Shown: piece after piece, positions 1 to 11,989 of the stretch
Layout: every line of letters begins with the position of its first letter
How positions within the stretch are numbered: the first letter of the stretch is position 1
Source of the DNA: Polytolypa hystricis UAMH7299
Taxonomy: Eukaryota; Ascomycota; Eurotiomycetes; Onygenales
Direction of reading: 5' to 3'
Length of the DNA: 64,000 nucleotides
Assembly (NCBI GenBank): GCA_002573605.1
Contig: PDNA01000049.1
Location: 71,400 to 135,399, forward strand
Translations under genes and position numbers: made by a program
Notes under the pieces: model-generated
Seen by the model: only the letters and a program-made list of their open reading frames with translations
Told to the model about the DNA's origin: nothing
Database searches by the model: none

Positions 1-1483
1 GACGCGATGCATGGGGAGACGAGGTGGTGCCAATGGGTGCTTGGGATGGCGGGCTGCAGCTGTTGGGAGCTGACAGGGATTTAGGCGCCGAGCAGACGTT
101 GTATTACCATTGGATGGCCGCGGCGGACAGGCTGAACGCAGGCTGCATTAGCAGGCGGCAAGGATTGTTTCACTCTCGCATTGATTGGCCTGCTAGACAA
201 TGGCTTCGATGTTTAGCATTGTTCGCTCCATCAAGATTCCGACTGGGTTGTGCTCCCCGGCGCTGCCCTCCATCTGCACCTGTCCTTTCACGAATCCGAC
301 GCACTAAGTCACTCCATCCTGCGATGTATCCTGGTTTTCCCCTCTCTTGACTAGTTATATACTTACGCTGCAGGAGTTACCCAAGGACGCGGGACAGGGA
401 TCCCGTCTGAGAGATTCCTTACGGGTCCCAGGCCGTTGGTTCACCTGTTGGCTTGAAACGAGGATGGTTGCTCATAGGCTCAGCCCTTCCCGGCTATCGT
501 CCTTAAGTTTGAACTTGCCCCCATTCCTATGGCAGACTTAGCCATCTCTCGCGCCCATCCCTCTGAGTTCTGACAAACTAAAGCACTAGTCAGATGGAGA
601 CTGGAGACTGGAGTTCGCTTCCCAAGCCCTGCGGCGCTCGTGCGTTCGAACCTCTGTGCGCACATTCTACAGACCCCATACGGATATATTGTAGCTGGTT
701 AGTTTTGGGGGCCTGAGTTGGGCGAACTGCTCCCTGAGCATGGCCCATGGAGGAGGGCAGCTTTTGTACGGAGTAGAGACTGGTCCCTTGCCCTAGCTGC
801 TGCTGCTGCTGCGGGCTTATTTTCTAGATGAGGAAACTGTAACACTGGACGAATAAAAAGGATCAGAGGTCATCTGCATTCCAAATTTTCTTTGTATATG
901 TACATTTATGCATGTCGTATGCGAGCAATAACTTGATAATACCAAACTGGACGGGACCAGGACGGTTGGCTTGATTCAGTTGCTTTTTGGCCCGAATATC
1001 TGGCGACCCCAACGCCACACTCTTTCTTCTTCCCCAGACCTGCGTCGCGGCCGCTCATCTCACCGGCGCCCTAACCAACTTTTGACTCCCACCGCCACCA
1101 CCCAAACCCATCAGCTCCTGCATCGCCCAAGTTATTCATCGATCCTCCCCGCTCTTCTATATACACACACAGAATATGACAGGTAATTGTGGAGGGCGAG
1201 AGAACAGCGGTTCAATATGTACAAGATATCCCACCACTCTGGCTTTTGGGCGCAAGTCCTTCTCGCAGATTTGGTTCGGTAAACTGTGCGCCTGCATAGG
1301 GGGGTTGGACTGCGCGATCAATATAAAACCTGCAAGGACAATACACTCAAATTTGTCCACAATAAATAGTGGCGGCCAAAAAGGAACTTCCGACGACATT
1401 CGCAGTTGGGGCCTTTTTCTTTCTTTGCTCGGGGAGGGAATCACACGATATCGTCGGGAACAATCTGTGACACCTTAACGTGC
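1..1483. other. Left-edge region without a recognisable gene
   Basis: Short open frames occur here, the longest about 108 codons from position 24, but none resembles a known family and none joins into a longer protein through plausible introns. The stretch may hold the 3' side or leader of a gene beyond the left edge. A CTG run lies near 798-810. The part next to 1484 is probably the 3' UTR of RPB10. Confidence 0.5.
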
Positions 1484-1918
1484 CTACATTTGGGCCTTTG
1501 CGCGGTCGCGCTCCGCAGGGTTGTACCTACCCAACCAAGCTCGGTTAGTGACAAAAAGGAACAAAGCTTCTGGAAGTTTCAGGGCTGCCGTTATGTGAAC
1601 ATACCGTAGGAGCTTCTCAATCAAGTCCACATGTGTCATGATCATTCTGCGACAGCAGTAACGCTTGCAGCCAAGCTGGTCCATGGCATCTCTAGATGAA
1701 TCAAAGATCCCGTTGTTAATACACAATGAGCAGATTCGTGGCATTCTTGCTGTCCAATCTTACCCGTCAGGAATGCCTTCATCCAACAGGCTTAAATACC
1801 GCTCCCAGAGGTCTCCAACAACCTATGTACACTGTTAGCATTTCAGACAAAATTGGACGCGAGCGTTGGGAGACAAGCTCACCTTTCCACAGGAGAAGCA
1901 GCGAACGGGGATAATCAT
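1484..1918 (-). CDS. RPB10: RNA polymerase I/II/III shared subunit RPABC5 (Rpb10)
   Basis: This small zinc-binding subunit is shared by all three nuclear RNA polymerases and is needed for their assembly. The model has four exons, complement of 1484-1526, 1605-1691, 1764-1822 and 1883-1918, all with GT-AG introns in phase, giving 74 residues (yeast has 70). The N-terminus MIIPVRCFSCGK gives the CxxC pair C7/C10, and the segment DQLGCKRYCCRRMIMTHVDL supplies the second cysteine pair (C44, C45). Both are hallmarks of the family. After the core LLRYNPAERD the protein has a short tail (RAKAQM) before TAG. Four exons for 74 codons is intron-dense. The gene is head-to-head with NAN1, 436 bp apart. 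Identification is near certain; exon edges are read from sequence alone. Confidence 0.96.
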
Positions 1919-2354
1919 CTTGGACGCGTAAATGAACAACAGAGCGAACTGCAACGAGGCTTCTAGTGAGCTGTAAGATAGATACGTGAGGCTGTATGCT
2001 GTCCAGTGAGTCGCGGTCTAGAGGTTGATATGCTCGCGCTGCAAAAGAAAAATTGACGGTTCGGCCGATGCCAAAAAGATGGGCTTATGTAATTATCCGT
2101 GCCCCTACTGATTGGGTTTAGCGTGGTGCCGGATCCAGGCAAGCTCCACACGTGCAAATCAGATCGTGAACTTTTTTTTCCTTAGCGGCAAATTTCACAG
2201 AGAGAGAGAGACCAAGAGAAACAGAGACGGATGCGAATAAGTGTTGCTTGCTGGAGACTATGCATTGAACATACTAAACTATCAGTTGACCGACTGTTTC
2301 CGCCGGCCTCGAGTAAATGAATAAAAGCCCCGCCGCATTTTCATACAATTCGCA
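1919..2354. promoter_or_regulatory. Shared RPB10/NAN1 upstream region
   Basis: This 436 bp gap lies between two divergent start codons and must hold both promoters. It contains a purine run (GAGAGAGAGAG near 2201-2211) and a T tract near 2170. I could not assign a specific factor site. Confidence 0.5.
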
Positions 2355-5299
2355 ATGGCTAAGCCTACGGAGAAAAGAGCCCTGGCTTCAGAAGACCAGA
2401 AGAAAAGCCCCGATCAAAAGAGGACGAAGAGGCGCAAGGTGGCCCCGGATGCTACTCCGAATAAAACGTCTGTGTCCTCTGACACCCCGTCAAAAATTGG
2501 AAAGGAGAACAAACTAGCGAAGATAGCTTCGTCTCCCGCAGTCAAAGGGTCCAGCGACAACAAGAAGAAGACACAGAAGACTGGTGGTGAAGTCTCCAAA
2601 AAATCAAGGCCAGCCTCTTCACCGGCCTGGTCACTTTCCCGCAGCGCTGGTGGACGATTCAATGACGTTGATCCGATTTTTACCCTGGACGACAAGTAAG
2701 TAACCTCGCAGGAGAAGCTCAGCTTAGGAAGCAGCTCAAATGCTCACCACTACTGTGTGAATTAGGCACCTTATTATTACCACGGACAACACAGTCCAGG
2801 TACTTTCCCTCGCAACCTCCTCAGTAGTGAGGACATTGCAAAACCCCGGCTCGAACCGAATAACCGCTTGCAGCCTCTCCATTGCCGATCCAGAACACGT
2901 CTACACCGCAGCGCGCTCCGGCCTGATCTGCAAATGGAACTGGACGACTGGTGAACGATTGGAGGCGTGGAAGACAGGGCGCAGTACATTCGGAATCGAT
3001 GTTTGCAGCAGTGATGCCCAGGATACGGCCACTTCGACTGGAGATATTATATTTTCCGTGTGCGAGGTTGAGAAGCACCAAAGAGAGATCCTGGTCAATA
3101 TCAAGGTTGGGGGCCAGTGGAAGACAAAGGTTATTTTGACGACTGCAACGAGGCTTGACTCTCTAAAGGTGACAGTAGGAGGGAGAATCATCGTTTGCAC
3201 AGCTGGTGACCAACTTGTTGTAGGGCAAGTTGCTCAGTCAGACTCCGGGTCGCTCAACGCTCTCTACACTTGGCATGAAATCGCCCTTCCTGTCTCCGTT
3301 ACTTGTTTCGATATCCGCCAGGCGGTCTCTGCTCAAAAAGCTTCAGCAGCGTCTGCGAAATCACAAGTTCTAGACTTAATTTTGGGAGAACAAGGCGGTT
3401 CGATCTTGGTTTGCACCGATTTTCTGAATTCGATCCTGCGCAGGCAGTCTACGAACGATGTTGGAACAGCCTTGGTATCCAGCCGTCTACATTGGCACCG
3501 GAACAGGGTGAACTCCGTGAAATGGTCGAAAGATGGTATGCGGTTTTCCCGCTCTACGCTTCCAATATATGTGGTCGCTGACTCCATTTCTAGGAAATTA
3601 CATCATATCAGGGGGTACGGAATCTGTCATGGTTCATTGGCAGCTTGATACCGGTCGGAAGCAATTTTTGCCCCATCTCCCATCGCACGTTTGCTCTATT
3701 GTAGTTTCGCCTGCCGGAAATGCGTATGCTCTCAGACTTGCCGATAATTCAGCGATTGTGTTGTCCACATTAGAGCTGAAACCAACTGCCCATGTCACTG
3801 GCCTACAGCTGCATTCTATCACCGATCTTTTAACTCAAAAGCCAAGCTCGCAGGAAACTAAACCCAAAGCTTCAAAAACGGATCCTCCTCCGTCTTTATC
3901 CGCACTTCTGCACCCAGTACTCCCAGACCGTCTGCTTTTAGCGGCTCCTTCATCCCCAGCAAACCAGTCCCTTGGTGCGTCTTTTCTTCAAACATTCGAC
4001 GTGCGCGCAAATCAAAATATTTCCCGACAAGCGCTTGCCCGAACGAACGTTTCTGTGCTCAATGCCGGACCTAGTGGGGTACCCTTGACATCACCGGAAG
4101 TCAAGCACATGCAGATAAGCTTTGACGGAGAGTGGCTGGCGACAGTGGATGAATGGTACCAATATCCCCAAGATACGGCAGTTTTGAACCCCAGCAGCAT
4201 TGCCGACCGTAGCGCCAGCGCAAACAGCGAGATCTTCCTGAAGTTTTGGCGCTGGAATGAGAGCTCGACAGAATGGGAGCTGCTTACCCGCATCAATGCT
4301 CCCCATTTTAAGACCCCGTTTGGGTCAACCCAAGTTCTAGACGTGGTTGCGAACCCCGAAGGTCTTGGTTTCGCTACAGTAGGCAGCGATGCTACCGTTC
4401 GTTTCTGGACTCAAGGCTTCCGATATCGAAACGAGCAGAAAATGAGGAACAGCAAGAAGCAAGCTCTGCAAACGTGGAGCTGCACCCGTACGGTTACCCT
4501 GGAGAACATCGCACCAGTTGAGTCTCTTTCTGCTCACAGAGCACGTCTCGCCTTTTCAAAAGATGGGTCCGTTCTTGCTGCTTGTTGGACGGGATACGAC
4601 CAATCGAAGGCAGTCTACCTTGTCGACTCCCAGAGCGGCGAAATCTGTCATACGCGTGAGGGTCTCTACTCTGGAACTATCCAGGGCGTCGGCTTCCTTG
4701 AACGCTACCTCGTTGTGCTTTCTGAGCAGTTGGTGGTGTGGGATACAGTGGCCGACAGCATCAAATTCAGCATGCTCCTCCGCGACAAGTCTCAGCCTAG
4801 ACCGTCCCGCACGTTCCCAACGTTGCTAGCGTTGGACACGAAAACTCAGACGTTTGCAGTTACATTCCCAGGCTCGACGAAGCCCAAACAATATCATTCC
4901 TACGTAGCGGTATTCGACCCCGCTAACCCGAAGCCCTTGTTCCAGTCTCGTCTGGATATTCCATGTCGCGCGCTGTTGTCAGATATCAGGTCCGGAGGAT
5001 TCCTTCTCATTGACACGGGTGCACATTACCGGCGCATCTCTTCGGGTACAGTGGCACCAGCTCTAGCCGCTTCTGCGGAGGTAACCACTTCGCTACGGAC
5101 TGGATTGAACGACATATTTGGAGGTCGTTCGCTTCTGCCCTCGTCGAGGCAAGATGTTGTTGCTGGTGCCGAGTCGGGTAGCAGGGAAAAAGGGTCATTG
5201 TCGGATGTGTTTGATGTTGGCCCGTCGTTTGCGATGCCAGCGATTGATGTCTTGTTCCAGGATGTAGTGGATCATTTTGGCACGACGATGAAGGCATAA
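2355..5299 (+). CDS. NAN1: U3 snoRNP/SSU processome WD40 protein Nan1 (Utp17, WDR75 homologue)
   Basis: This is the t-UTP/UtpA subunit that acts in the nucleolus in early 18S rRNA processing and pre-rRNA transcription. Three exons, 2355-2695, 2766-3535 and 3594-5299, splice in phase to a 938-residue protein; yeast Nan1 is about 900. The first 80 residues are lysine-rich and nuclear-localisation-like (KRTKRRKVAPD). WD-type segments follow: HLIITTDNTVQVLSL, VYTAARSGLICKWNW, NYIISGGTESVMVHWQL, LATVDEWYQYPQDTAVL, and GFATVGSDATVRFW near residue 640. The C-terminal 150 residues have no clear repeats, as in the family. Assignment to Nan1/WDR75 rests on overall architecture and on motifs such as SGGTESVMVHWQL followed by PHLPSHV; another nucleolar WD40 protein is a less likely alternative. 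Confidence 0.85.
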
Positions 5300-5763
5300 G
5301 CTGGCTCTTTTTGAAAACGAGTATTTGGATACCTTTTTATGGTTTTTGTTAAATATATACATACGCATTATACATTTGTTGGAGCAGAGCAGAGCAGCGC
5401 AGTTTTCTGTCTAGCAGCAGGATCAAATAAAATATAGCTTTGAGTACTTCATACTATGCTTCAATCTTCATTCTGGATATATATCCAACATTCCTAGCTA
5501 TTGTTTATTCAGAGGCCCAGAAATGGAGTCTATGGCTCCAGATCTCATCCCCCGCTTGGCATCACTATCCATCCCCGCATTGCGCTTCGGCACTTCCCCA
5601 CTTTGAATCACATCATCGGCAACACGAGTCACAGCAAGCTCCGCATATCCTCCTTATATCCCCAGCACATCCAGAATGCCTTCTCCCACTAATCTACAGC
5701 TACGGCCACCCTAATCCGCCCTATTGTTCTAATAATAATAATAATACTAATACTTGCTAAAGC
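5300..5763. other. Intergenic region between NAN1 and the oxygenase gene
   Basis: It holds the NAN1 3' end and the promoter of the next gene. An (AAT)n run near 5733-5747 lies just before the start codon at 5764. Nothing else was recognised. Confidence 0.5.
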
Positions 5764-7193
5764 ATGTCCTTCGACACAATTCCCATCCTCGATCTCTCCG
5801 AGGCGCTTAACCCAGAGACCAAGCCCGCATTCTTGGACTCTCTGCGCTACGCTCTTCTTGAGGTTGGGTTTCTGTATATCAAGAAATTTAACATCGATGA
5901 GGCGTTGATTCGCGACGTTGTGGCGGAGGGCAAAGCGTTTTTCGATCTACCGACGGAGAAGAAGTTAGAAGTCGAGATGAAGAACGCGCCTAGTTTTTTG
6001 GGTATGTTATGTATAACATATTGACTGATATAGAACCTTTAACATCTACCTTTTTTTCTGTTCTGACATCTTCCTTTTTCCTCTCCCCCAGGCTACAGCA
6101 GACTCGGCAACGAAATCACACGCTTCAAAACCGACTGGCGGGAACAAATCGATCTATCCACCACACACCCCGTCCCAGGCCCCTCAGATCCGCTTTATCA
6201 CAACCTCCTCGCCCCCAACCAATGGCCGGACGCGTCCTCGCTGCCGAAATTCCGCCCCGTGTACGAAGAATACATGACGCGCATGGGCGACGTGAGCATG
6301 ACCTTCATCTCCTTAGTCGCCGAAGCTATCGGCCTCCCGTCCACCGCATTCGATTCCTTCTTCGACAAGGCCCAGCAGCACAAGCTCAAGATCGTCAAGT
6401 ATCCGGATCTACAGGAGTTGGGGGTTGAGGGCGAAGCGCAGGGCGTCGGCCCACATAAGGATAGTATGTTGACGAGTTATTTGCTGCAGGCGAGTCAGCA
6501 TCGGGGGCTGCAGGTGCAGAATCATGAGGGCAAGTGGATTGATTGTCCGCCGATCGAGGGCACGCTGGTGGTCGCGATGGGCCAGGGGTTGGAGGCTCTT
6601 ACGCAGGGCGTGTGTCAGAGGTGCGGTTAAGATTTTGTTCTACTTTTTTTTACTTTTCATTTCCGTGGGGGGAGAGGATCTGACAGGTTTACTTATCTAT
6701 TGAATATTTTTAGCACAACGCATCGCGTGCTAAGTCCCGCCCGCGGCTCAGGCGCGCGCTTCAGCGTCCCCTTTTTCCAAGGTGTCAGCTACGATGCGAC
6801 ATTTGAGAGCATGGAGGTTCCCGAGCATGTCAAGGCGCTGAGGGAGGAAGTCGTCAAGAAGCGCGGCATCCGGAGCGACGATATTGAATTCACGTTCCAA
6901 AAGGGTCGTTGGGGCCATTTGGGCGAGGCGACGCTGATGAATAGAGTGAAGAGTCATCCGGATGTTGGGGAACGATGGGTATGTTCTTTTTTATTGCTGT
7001 GATATTGTTCTTTATTTTTTCCGCTATTGATGAGACTTTTGCTGACGGCTCATAACTCCCCGTACCGTTATAGTACCCGGATCTACTCAAGAAAATCCGA
7101 GAGGTGGAAGCTTTGAATAACCAAAACGCGAAAGAACCCAAGGGTCCATTGGCGGAGAAGCCCCGCGAAAGCCAGACCGTTGAGGCTCATTAG
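5764..7193 (+). CDS. 2-oxoglutarate/Fe(II)-dependent dioxygenase (isopenicillin N synthase-like fold)
   Basis: This is a soluble non-haem iron oxygenase of the IPNS / plant-type 2OG dioxygenase superfamily (DIOX_N plus 2OG-FeII_Oxy). Four exons, 5764-6001, 6092-6620, 6714-6978 and 7074-7193, join to 383 residues. The N-terminal domain starts with IPILDLSEAL and has the typical FDLPTEKK segment. The iron triad is visible as H201-x-D203 (in GVGPHKDSML) and H259 (in TTHRVLSP); the 2OG-anchoring R271-x-S273 is in ARFSVPFF. The substrate cannot be read from sequence; relatives hydroxylate or desaturate small molecules and some sit in biosynthetic clusters. The next gene is a convergent DHA2 transporter. 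Confidence 0.9.
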
Positions 7194-7677
7194 ATTTCCC
7201 CAATTATCACCTTCACCGGAGATCAGCAGGCAGAAGAGAGAGACAAGAGACACCTAAAGCTACCATGAGGGCTTGTTTCACCTTTTTTTTGGCGGATTAG
7301 CATTTCGAGGATAGGGGCTGTTTGGTCGGACGATACGGTATTCTGATCGGTTAGAGGGTTGTTGGGGACGGGAGTTGTGATTTTTATTCTGAACATACCC
7401 GAGCCTGCGAGATTTGTACTCTTGGGGGAGAAAAACATGTAGAGCGTGCTGAATACTGGTAGAGATATCGACAATGATATATATATGTAGCGAGAGGATA
7501 ATAGAGAAAGTATATAAAACTTGCACACTTCTTGCTGCAGATATCAAAAGAACAATTTTGAATTGAGGACTGGTCCCTCTATATTTTACAAGTAAAAGTC
7601 TACGGCGCAGAACATCTATACCAACCGTCTACATATCTATCTCTTTCTTTTATGCGGCCAAAACAAGGTAACCCGAT
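7194..7677. other. Convergent 3' region
   Basis: Two genes end here tail-to-tail. It is AT-rich with an ATATATATATG stretch near 7479-7489. Open frames in it are short and unconvincing. Confidence 0.5.
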
Positions 7678-9560
7678 CTAATCCCTCTTCAGACCAATCT
7701 TCCCAATACTTCTCAGCCCCCACCAGCTAAACACCACAATCACCGCACTGGCCGCAAAGCTCATCCAATACGTAGCTCTATACCCCTTCAACAACGCCTC
7801 GAGCCTCTGCGCCTCGCTCATCTCCGTCTCGGTGCCCAACCCGCCAACCGCACTCGCGACGACCGCCGTCAGAGCGAGACCCACAGACATGCCGATTTGG
7901 GAAATCGTATTGAACACGCCGCCGGCGAGCCCATGGGTCTTAGGCGGGAAGACAGAAGTAATCACGAGGTTCGACACGGTGAACAGGGTGTCTGCGGATA
8001 TCGGGATGAGCAAGGTGCCGAAGAAGGCGGAGGTCCAGTAGATCCAGTTGGGGCTGGCGATGGCCATGAGCAAGGGTGCAATCGTGGATGCGAATGCCGC
8101 GACGACGCAGAGGATGTTGGCGGATACCTTGTTGACTAATAGTCCCGTCGCGACGTTCGCGAGACACCCGGATATGACCATGGGCACGAAGCGGGCGCTG
8201 GACTGTAGCGTCGTGAGGCCCTGGAGGCGCTGGAAGTAGAGCGTGGTGAAGTACTGGAAGGCGTTGAAGACGGCCCACGTGAAGAATACGGATACGCAGA
8301 TACATGTGAAGTTTCGTGCGCGTCGGGGTGCGGCTGGATTAGACCGGAAAAGCGAGGGCGGGATAAGCGCCACACGGCCAAGTTTCTCCTGCCGGACTAC
8401 CCAGGCCACGAAGGCGGCGAGGCCGCAGCCGGCGAGGACGAGAACGACGATGTTGGAAGGTTTGGCGACGTCGCGGATGCTGGAGGTCATGGTTCTGTAA
8501 ACGGGAAAGTATTAGCTTGGAGTAGATTGTCGAATAGGTTTAATGTGTGGGTGGAGGAAACCTACGCTAGGATGTATGAGAACATGCCCAGTGATCCGCT
8601 GATAAGGACTGTTCCGATCCAGTCGATTTCCGTGTATATACGTTTCCATGTTACCGGGTCCACCTGGCGAGGGTCTTTGGGGACCCCCCAGAAGGCAATT
8701 CCGAGAATCAATACATTCACGGCAGCGACGATGTAGTACCCATATCGCCAGCCAACGGTATCAACCAGCAGACCACCGACGACAAGACCCAGTGAGAAGC
8801 CAACGGGTTGGGCGGCGCCCAAACAGGCGAATGCGATGTTTCTTCTTTTGCCGGTAGGAAATGTAGTAGTTATGATACTTACTTGGCTGGGTAAGCAAAG
8901 GGACATGGCGACGCCGGAGATAGCGCGGAATATGATGAGTTGAATTCCAGTCTGTGCAAGACCGCAGCCGAGTGTAAATGCGGAGAGCAAAGCACATCCG
9001 ACAAGGTATAGCGTTCTACAGCCGATTATATCGCCCATCGATCCTGAGAGCAAAAGAGTGCAACCACAAGTAAGTCCATAAACGGATGCCGGCCTAAAAT
9101 CAAAGCGAGGAACGTTAGTAATTATTCGCCTATGAATTGAAAGTCTGAGTGGAGTGAAACATAGGCAGAGGTCAAGAGGAAGCAGATATCCCTATTTCTC
9201 CCACGGATACTTCTTATCCCGGTGCCAACGAACATACCATAACAAAAGACTTTCCTCAAGGTTGACCTCCCGCGCAATGGTGGGTAGACCCACCGTCAAG
9301 ACACCGGATAACATCGAATTCATGGCCATCATGCCAGACGCCGTGGCGATGATGATTGAGCCTTTGAGCCGCGAGACTTCTGTGATGAACTCATGTCCCT
9401 GCAAGATGGCCCCATCGTCCGCCAAGTTGGTTGTGCTGGTGTCTGGAGCTTCAGGTATTGCTCGTAGCTGGAGCTCTAAGTTTGTGAAAGAAGACTTTGA
9501 GAGCGATGGCTCATAATCTGTCGGCCCTGGCGGCACGAGCTCAATAGACGTTCGTGCCAT
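7678..9560 (-). CDS. MFS transporter, DHA2-type (14 TM) drug:H+ antiporter family
   Basis: This is a membrane transporter, probably in the plasma membrane, exporting small molecules in exchange for protons. Exons, complement of 7678-8494, 8566-9093 and 9238-9560, give 555 residues. About 75 hydrophilic N-terminal residues precede the first helix (SIIIATASGMMAMNSMLSGV). Motif A-like sequence follows as LLLSGSMGDIIGCRTLYLVG, and the TM5 region reads CLGAAQPVGFSLGLVVGGLL, similar to the antiporter motif C region. A cytoplasmic loop (WGVPKDPRQVDPVTWKRIY) sits mid-protein and the last helix ends WWGLRSIGKIGLKRD. A DHA2-like exporter is the best call; a permease role cannot be excluded. It converges with the 2OG oxygenase, so the two may serve one metabolite. 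Confidence 0.9.
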
Positions 9561-10220
9561 TCTTGGGGGCTCGGCGGGGATTGCCTGAGTGTGTTAGCTG
9601 TCGGAAAAGAGAAAATTGAAAGACTTTAAGAAAATGCACTGCCAATTGAGACATTCCCCAGCCTAATGGAATAATGGGCCCCTCTGCCACGGAAGTGCGG
9701 AGGTGGGTCCTCCCATGGTATCCGCATCATGCATAGTAATCTTTTTTTCTTCGGAGCGTGTGCGGAATTACAACAAGTTAGTCAGGTCCCAGACCCCGGT
9801 TCAAGCGAAGTATCGCCGGAGGATCCGCAGTTATCCGGCCTAGTGCTTATACTAGGTAGGAAAAATGAGCAGACCAGCACGCTGTAATTGCAGAATAAGG
9901 GAAATACTCAGGAGAGTAAATGCCGCTATCATCTTCAAACAGGAGGACCTGAGTCAGTTGAGAGAGGTCTGAAAGATATCGAAACGTCAGCCACGCGCGG
10001 CTATTGGCGGTTAGATGCTTCAGGATCACGTGAGTATAAAGTGGTTGGATTAAGGTTAGGGTAATTCTCAAAGAAGCTTAGCGCGGAGTGTTAATGGAAA
10101 ACGCGTCGCGTCAATTCGCGTCTCCCAATTAAATGGCACGTCTCGCTTGCAGCTTCAATCCTATCTCTGCTGCAACAACACACGGGAAACTCCAAGACGT
10201 CATAAAATCTGACTGCCATC
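9561..10220. promoter_or_regulatory. Divergent upstream region of the MFS gene and PRI1
   Basis: The 660 bp gap lies between divergent start codons. Close to PRI1 there are two ACGCGT-like sites (10100-10105 AACGCGTCGCG and, on the other strand, CACGCGCGG near 9992). ACGCGT is the MCB element for MBF, which commonly drives G1/S replication genes in fungi; use here is an inference. Only short spurious frames are present. Confidence 0.4.
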
Positions 10221-11989
10221 ATGTCTTCCACCGCACCGTCACCAAAGCAGGAAGTCGACAGCGATATCGAGGTGCCAGATGCGCCCACTCCTCAGCCTGA
10301 ACAGAATGGTACACATGGGGAGACAGAAGCCGAACCAAAACCAGATCTAAGCGATTCGACAGCCAAAGCCGACGTAAAGCTGGAAGACCTTTTTAACGAT
10401 GACGATGATGAAGATGAAGAGTTTCCGGACTCGAGTGCCGCCGACACAAAATTCCAGAGTTCTCCCCCCCCGATGGCAGAGTATGTTGAACCTGTACCCC
10501 TCGACCTGTACTCACAAAACTGACAAGTGAAAATGCAGAGTATCTGCTCCCTCACGCCCTGGCGTAGACGAAGAGACTATGTACGCATTCTACTCGCGGC
10601 TATTTCCTTTCCGATATCTCTTCCAATGGTTGAATCATGGCGTCAAACCGTCTCCCGACTTCGCCAATCGAGAATTCGCTTTCACTCTTCAGAATGACGC
10701 ATACCTAAGATACCAAGCATTTCCGACTTCGGACCTGTATGTAGATGATATTGTCCGCAAATGGAATTGTGGGCGACTGATGTTGACTATAATATAGGCT
10801 TCGAAGAGATATTCTCCGTCTCAACCCGTCCCGTTTCGAAATCGGCCCCGTCTACAGCACCAACCCCCGAGATCGCAAAATCTTGCGAAACGCCAGCTCA
10901 TTCAAGCCGGTCGCCAAGGAACTCGTGTTCGATATTGATTTGACAGATTATGACGAGATCCGGACATGCTGCACAAAGGCCAACATTTGCGAGAAGTGTT
11001 GGCAATTCGTGACTATGGCTATCAAGGTCATTGACGTGGCGTTGCGCGATGACTTTGGCTTCGAACATATTTTATGGGTATATTCTGGCCGTCGTGGTGC
11101 GCACGCTTGGGTGTGCGATCAGAGTGCGCGTAACCTGCCAGATGACCGACGACGAGCGATTGCAGGATACTTAGAGCTCGTGCGTGGGGGAAGTCAAAGC
11201 GGGAAGAAAGTCAACATCAAGCGACCATTACACCCACACATTGCGCGTAGTTTGGAGATACTAAAACCATATTTCGCCAACACCATTCTCACAGACCAAG
11301 CCGCCTTTACCAATTCCGAACAAGAAGATAAACTCCTATCCCTGCTGCCTAATAAATCCCTCAACGCCGCTCTACGCAAGAAATGGGACTCCGCGCCCGA
11401 CCGATCCAGCACAAATAAATGGGCCGACATCGACTCTCTCGCCAAAACGAATCTCTCTAACGACGCCAAGAACCGCAACTCAGACACCAAGGCCCTCCTC
11501 GAAGCTAAACAGGACATCGTGCTCGAATACACATACCCGCGTCTCGACGCAGAAGTCAGCAAGAAATTAATCCACTTGCTCAAGAGCCCGTTTGTTGTAC
11601 ATCCCGGCACAGGACGTGTGTGTGTACCCATTGACGTGCGCAGAGTGGACAGATTCGACCCGCTTTCCGTGCCCACCGTCTCCCAACTCCTCTCCGAAAT
11701 CAACGAGTGGGATAGATCACATCCAGTGGAGCCAAGCGTTGAGAACGGGACGACGACCACTGGAGCACCCGAGGGTTCGGAAATCGGTGGCGGACCAAGT
11801 AGTGTTCCCGACGCCAATGGCCGGGCGAGGAGGTTGCAGGATTACGAGAAAACGAGCTTGAAGCCGTATATTGACTACTTCCGTGGGTTTATAGCGGGAC
11901 TGTTGAAGGAGGAGAGGGCGGTGAAGAGGGAGCGGGAGGATAATGAGGGGGTTACTCCGCCTGTTGCTGGTGATGGTATGGAGTTTTGA
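10221..11989 (+). CDS. PRI1: DNA primase small catalytic subunit (Pri1/p48)
   Basis: This subunit of the DNA polymerase alpha-primase complex makes the RNA primers in nuclear DNA replication. Exons 10221-10480, 10539-10736 and 10798-11989 give 549 residues, longer than most homologues because of an acidic N-terminal extension (DDDDEDEE) and a C-terminal tail. The core starts near residue 90 (MYAFYSRLFPFRYLFQWLNH). The catalytic aspartates are in ELVFDIDLTDYD (D198, D200). The zinc motif follows as CCTKANICEKCW, and the conserved YSGRRGAHAWVCD is intact. DLGLDDxR-type sequence is replaced by the usual fungal PRFEIGPVYS-like segment (SRFEIGPVYS). Introns are 58 and 61 nt. Identification is secure. 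Confidence 0.96.

Noticed and set aside
560..680. tRNA-like T-arm sequence (GTTCG within GGAGTTCGCTTCC, and GCGTTCGAACC)
   Set aside because: Neither can be extended to a cloverleaf with a matching acceptor stem, D-arm and anticodon arm.
11194..11817. 207-codon minus-strand frame
   Set aside because: It is antisense to the PRI1 catalytic exon, whose motifs are unambiguous.
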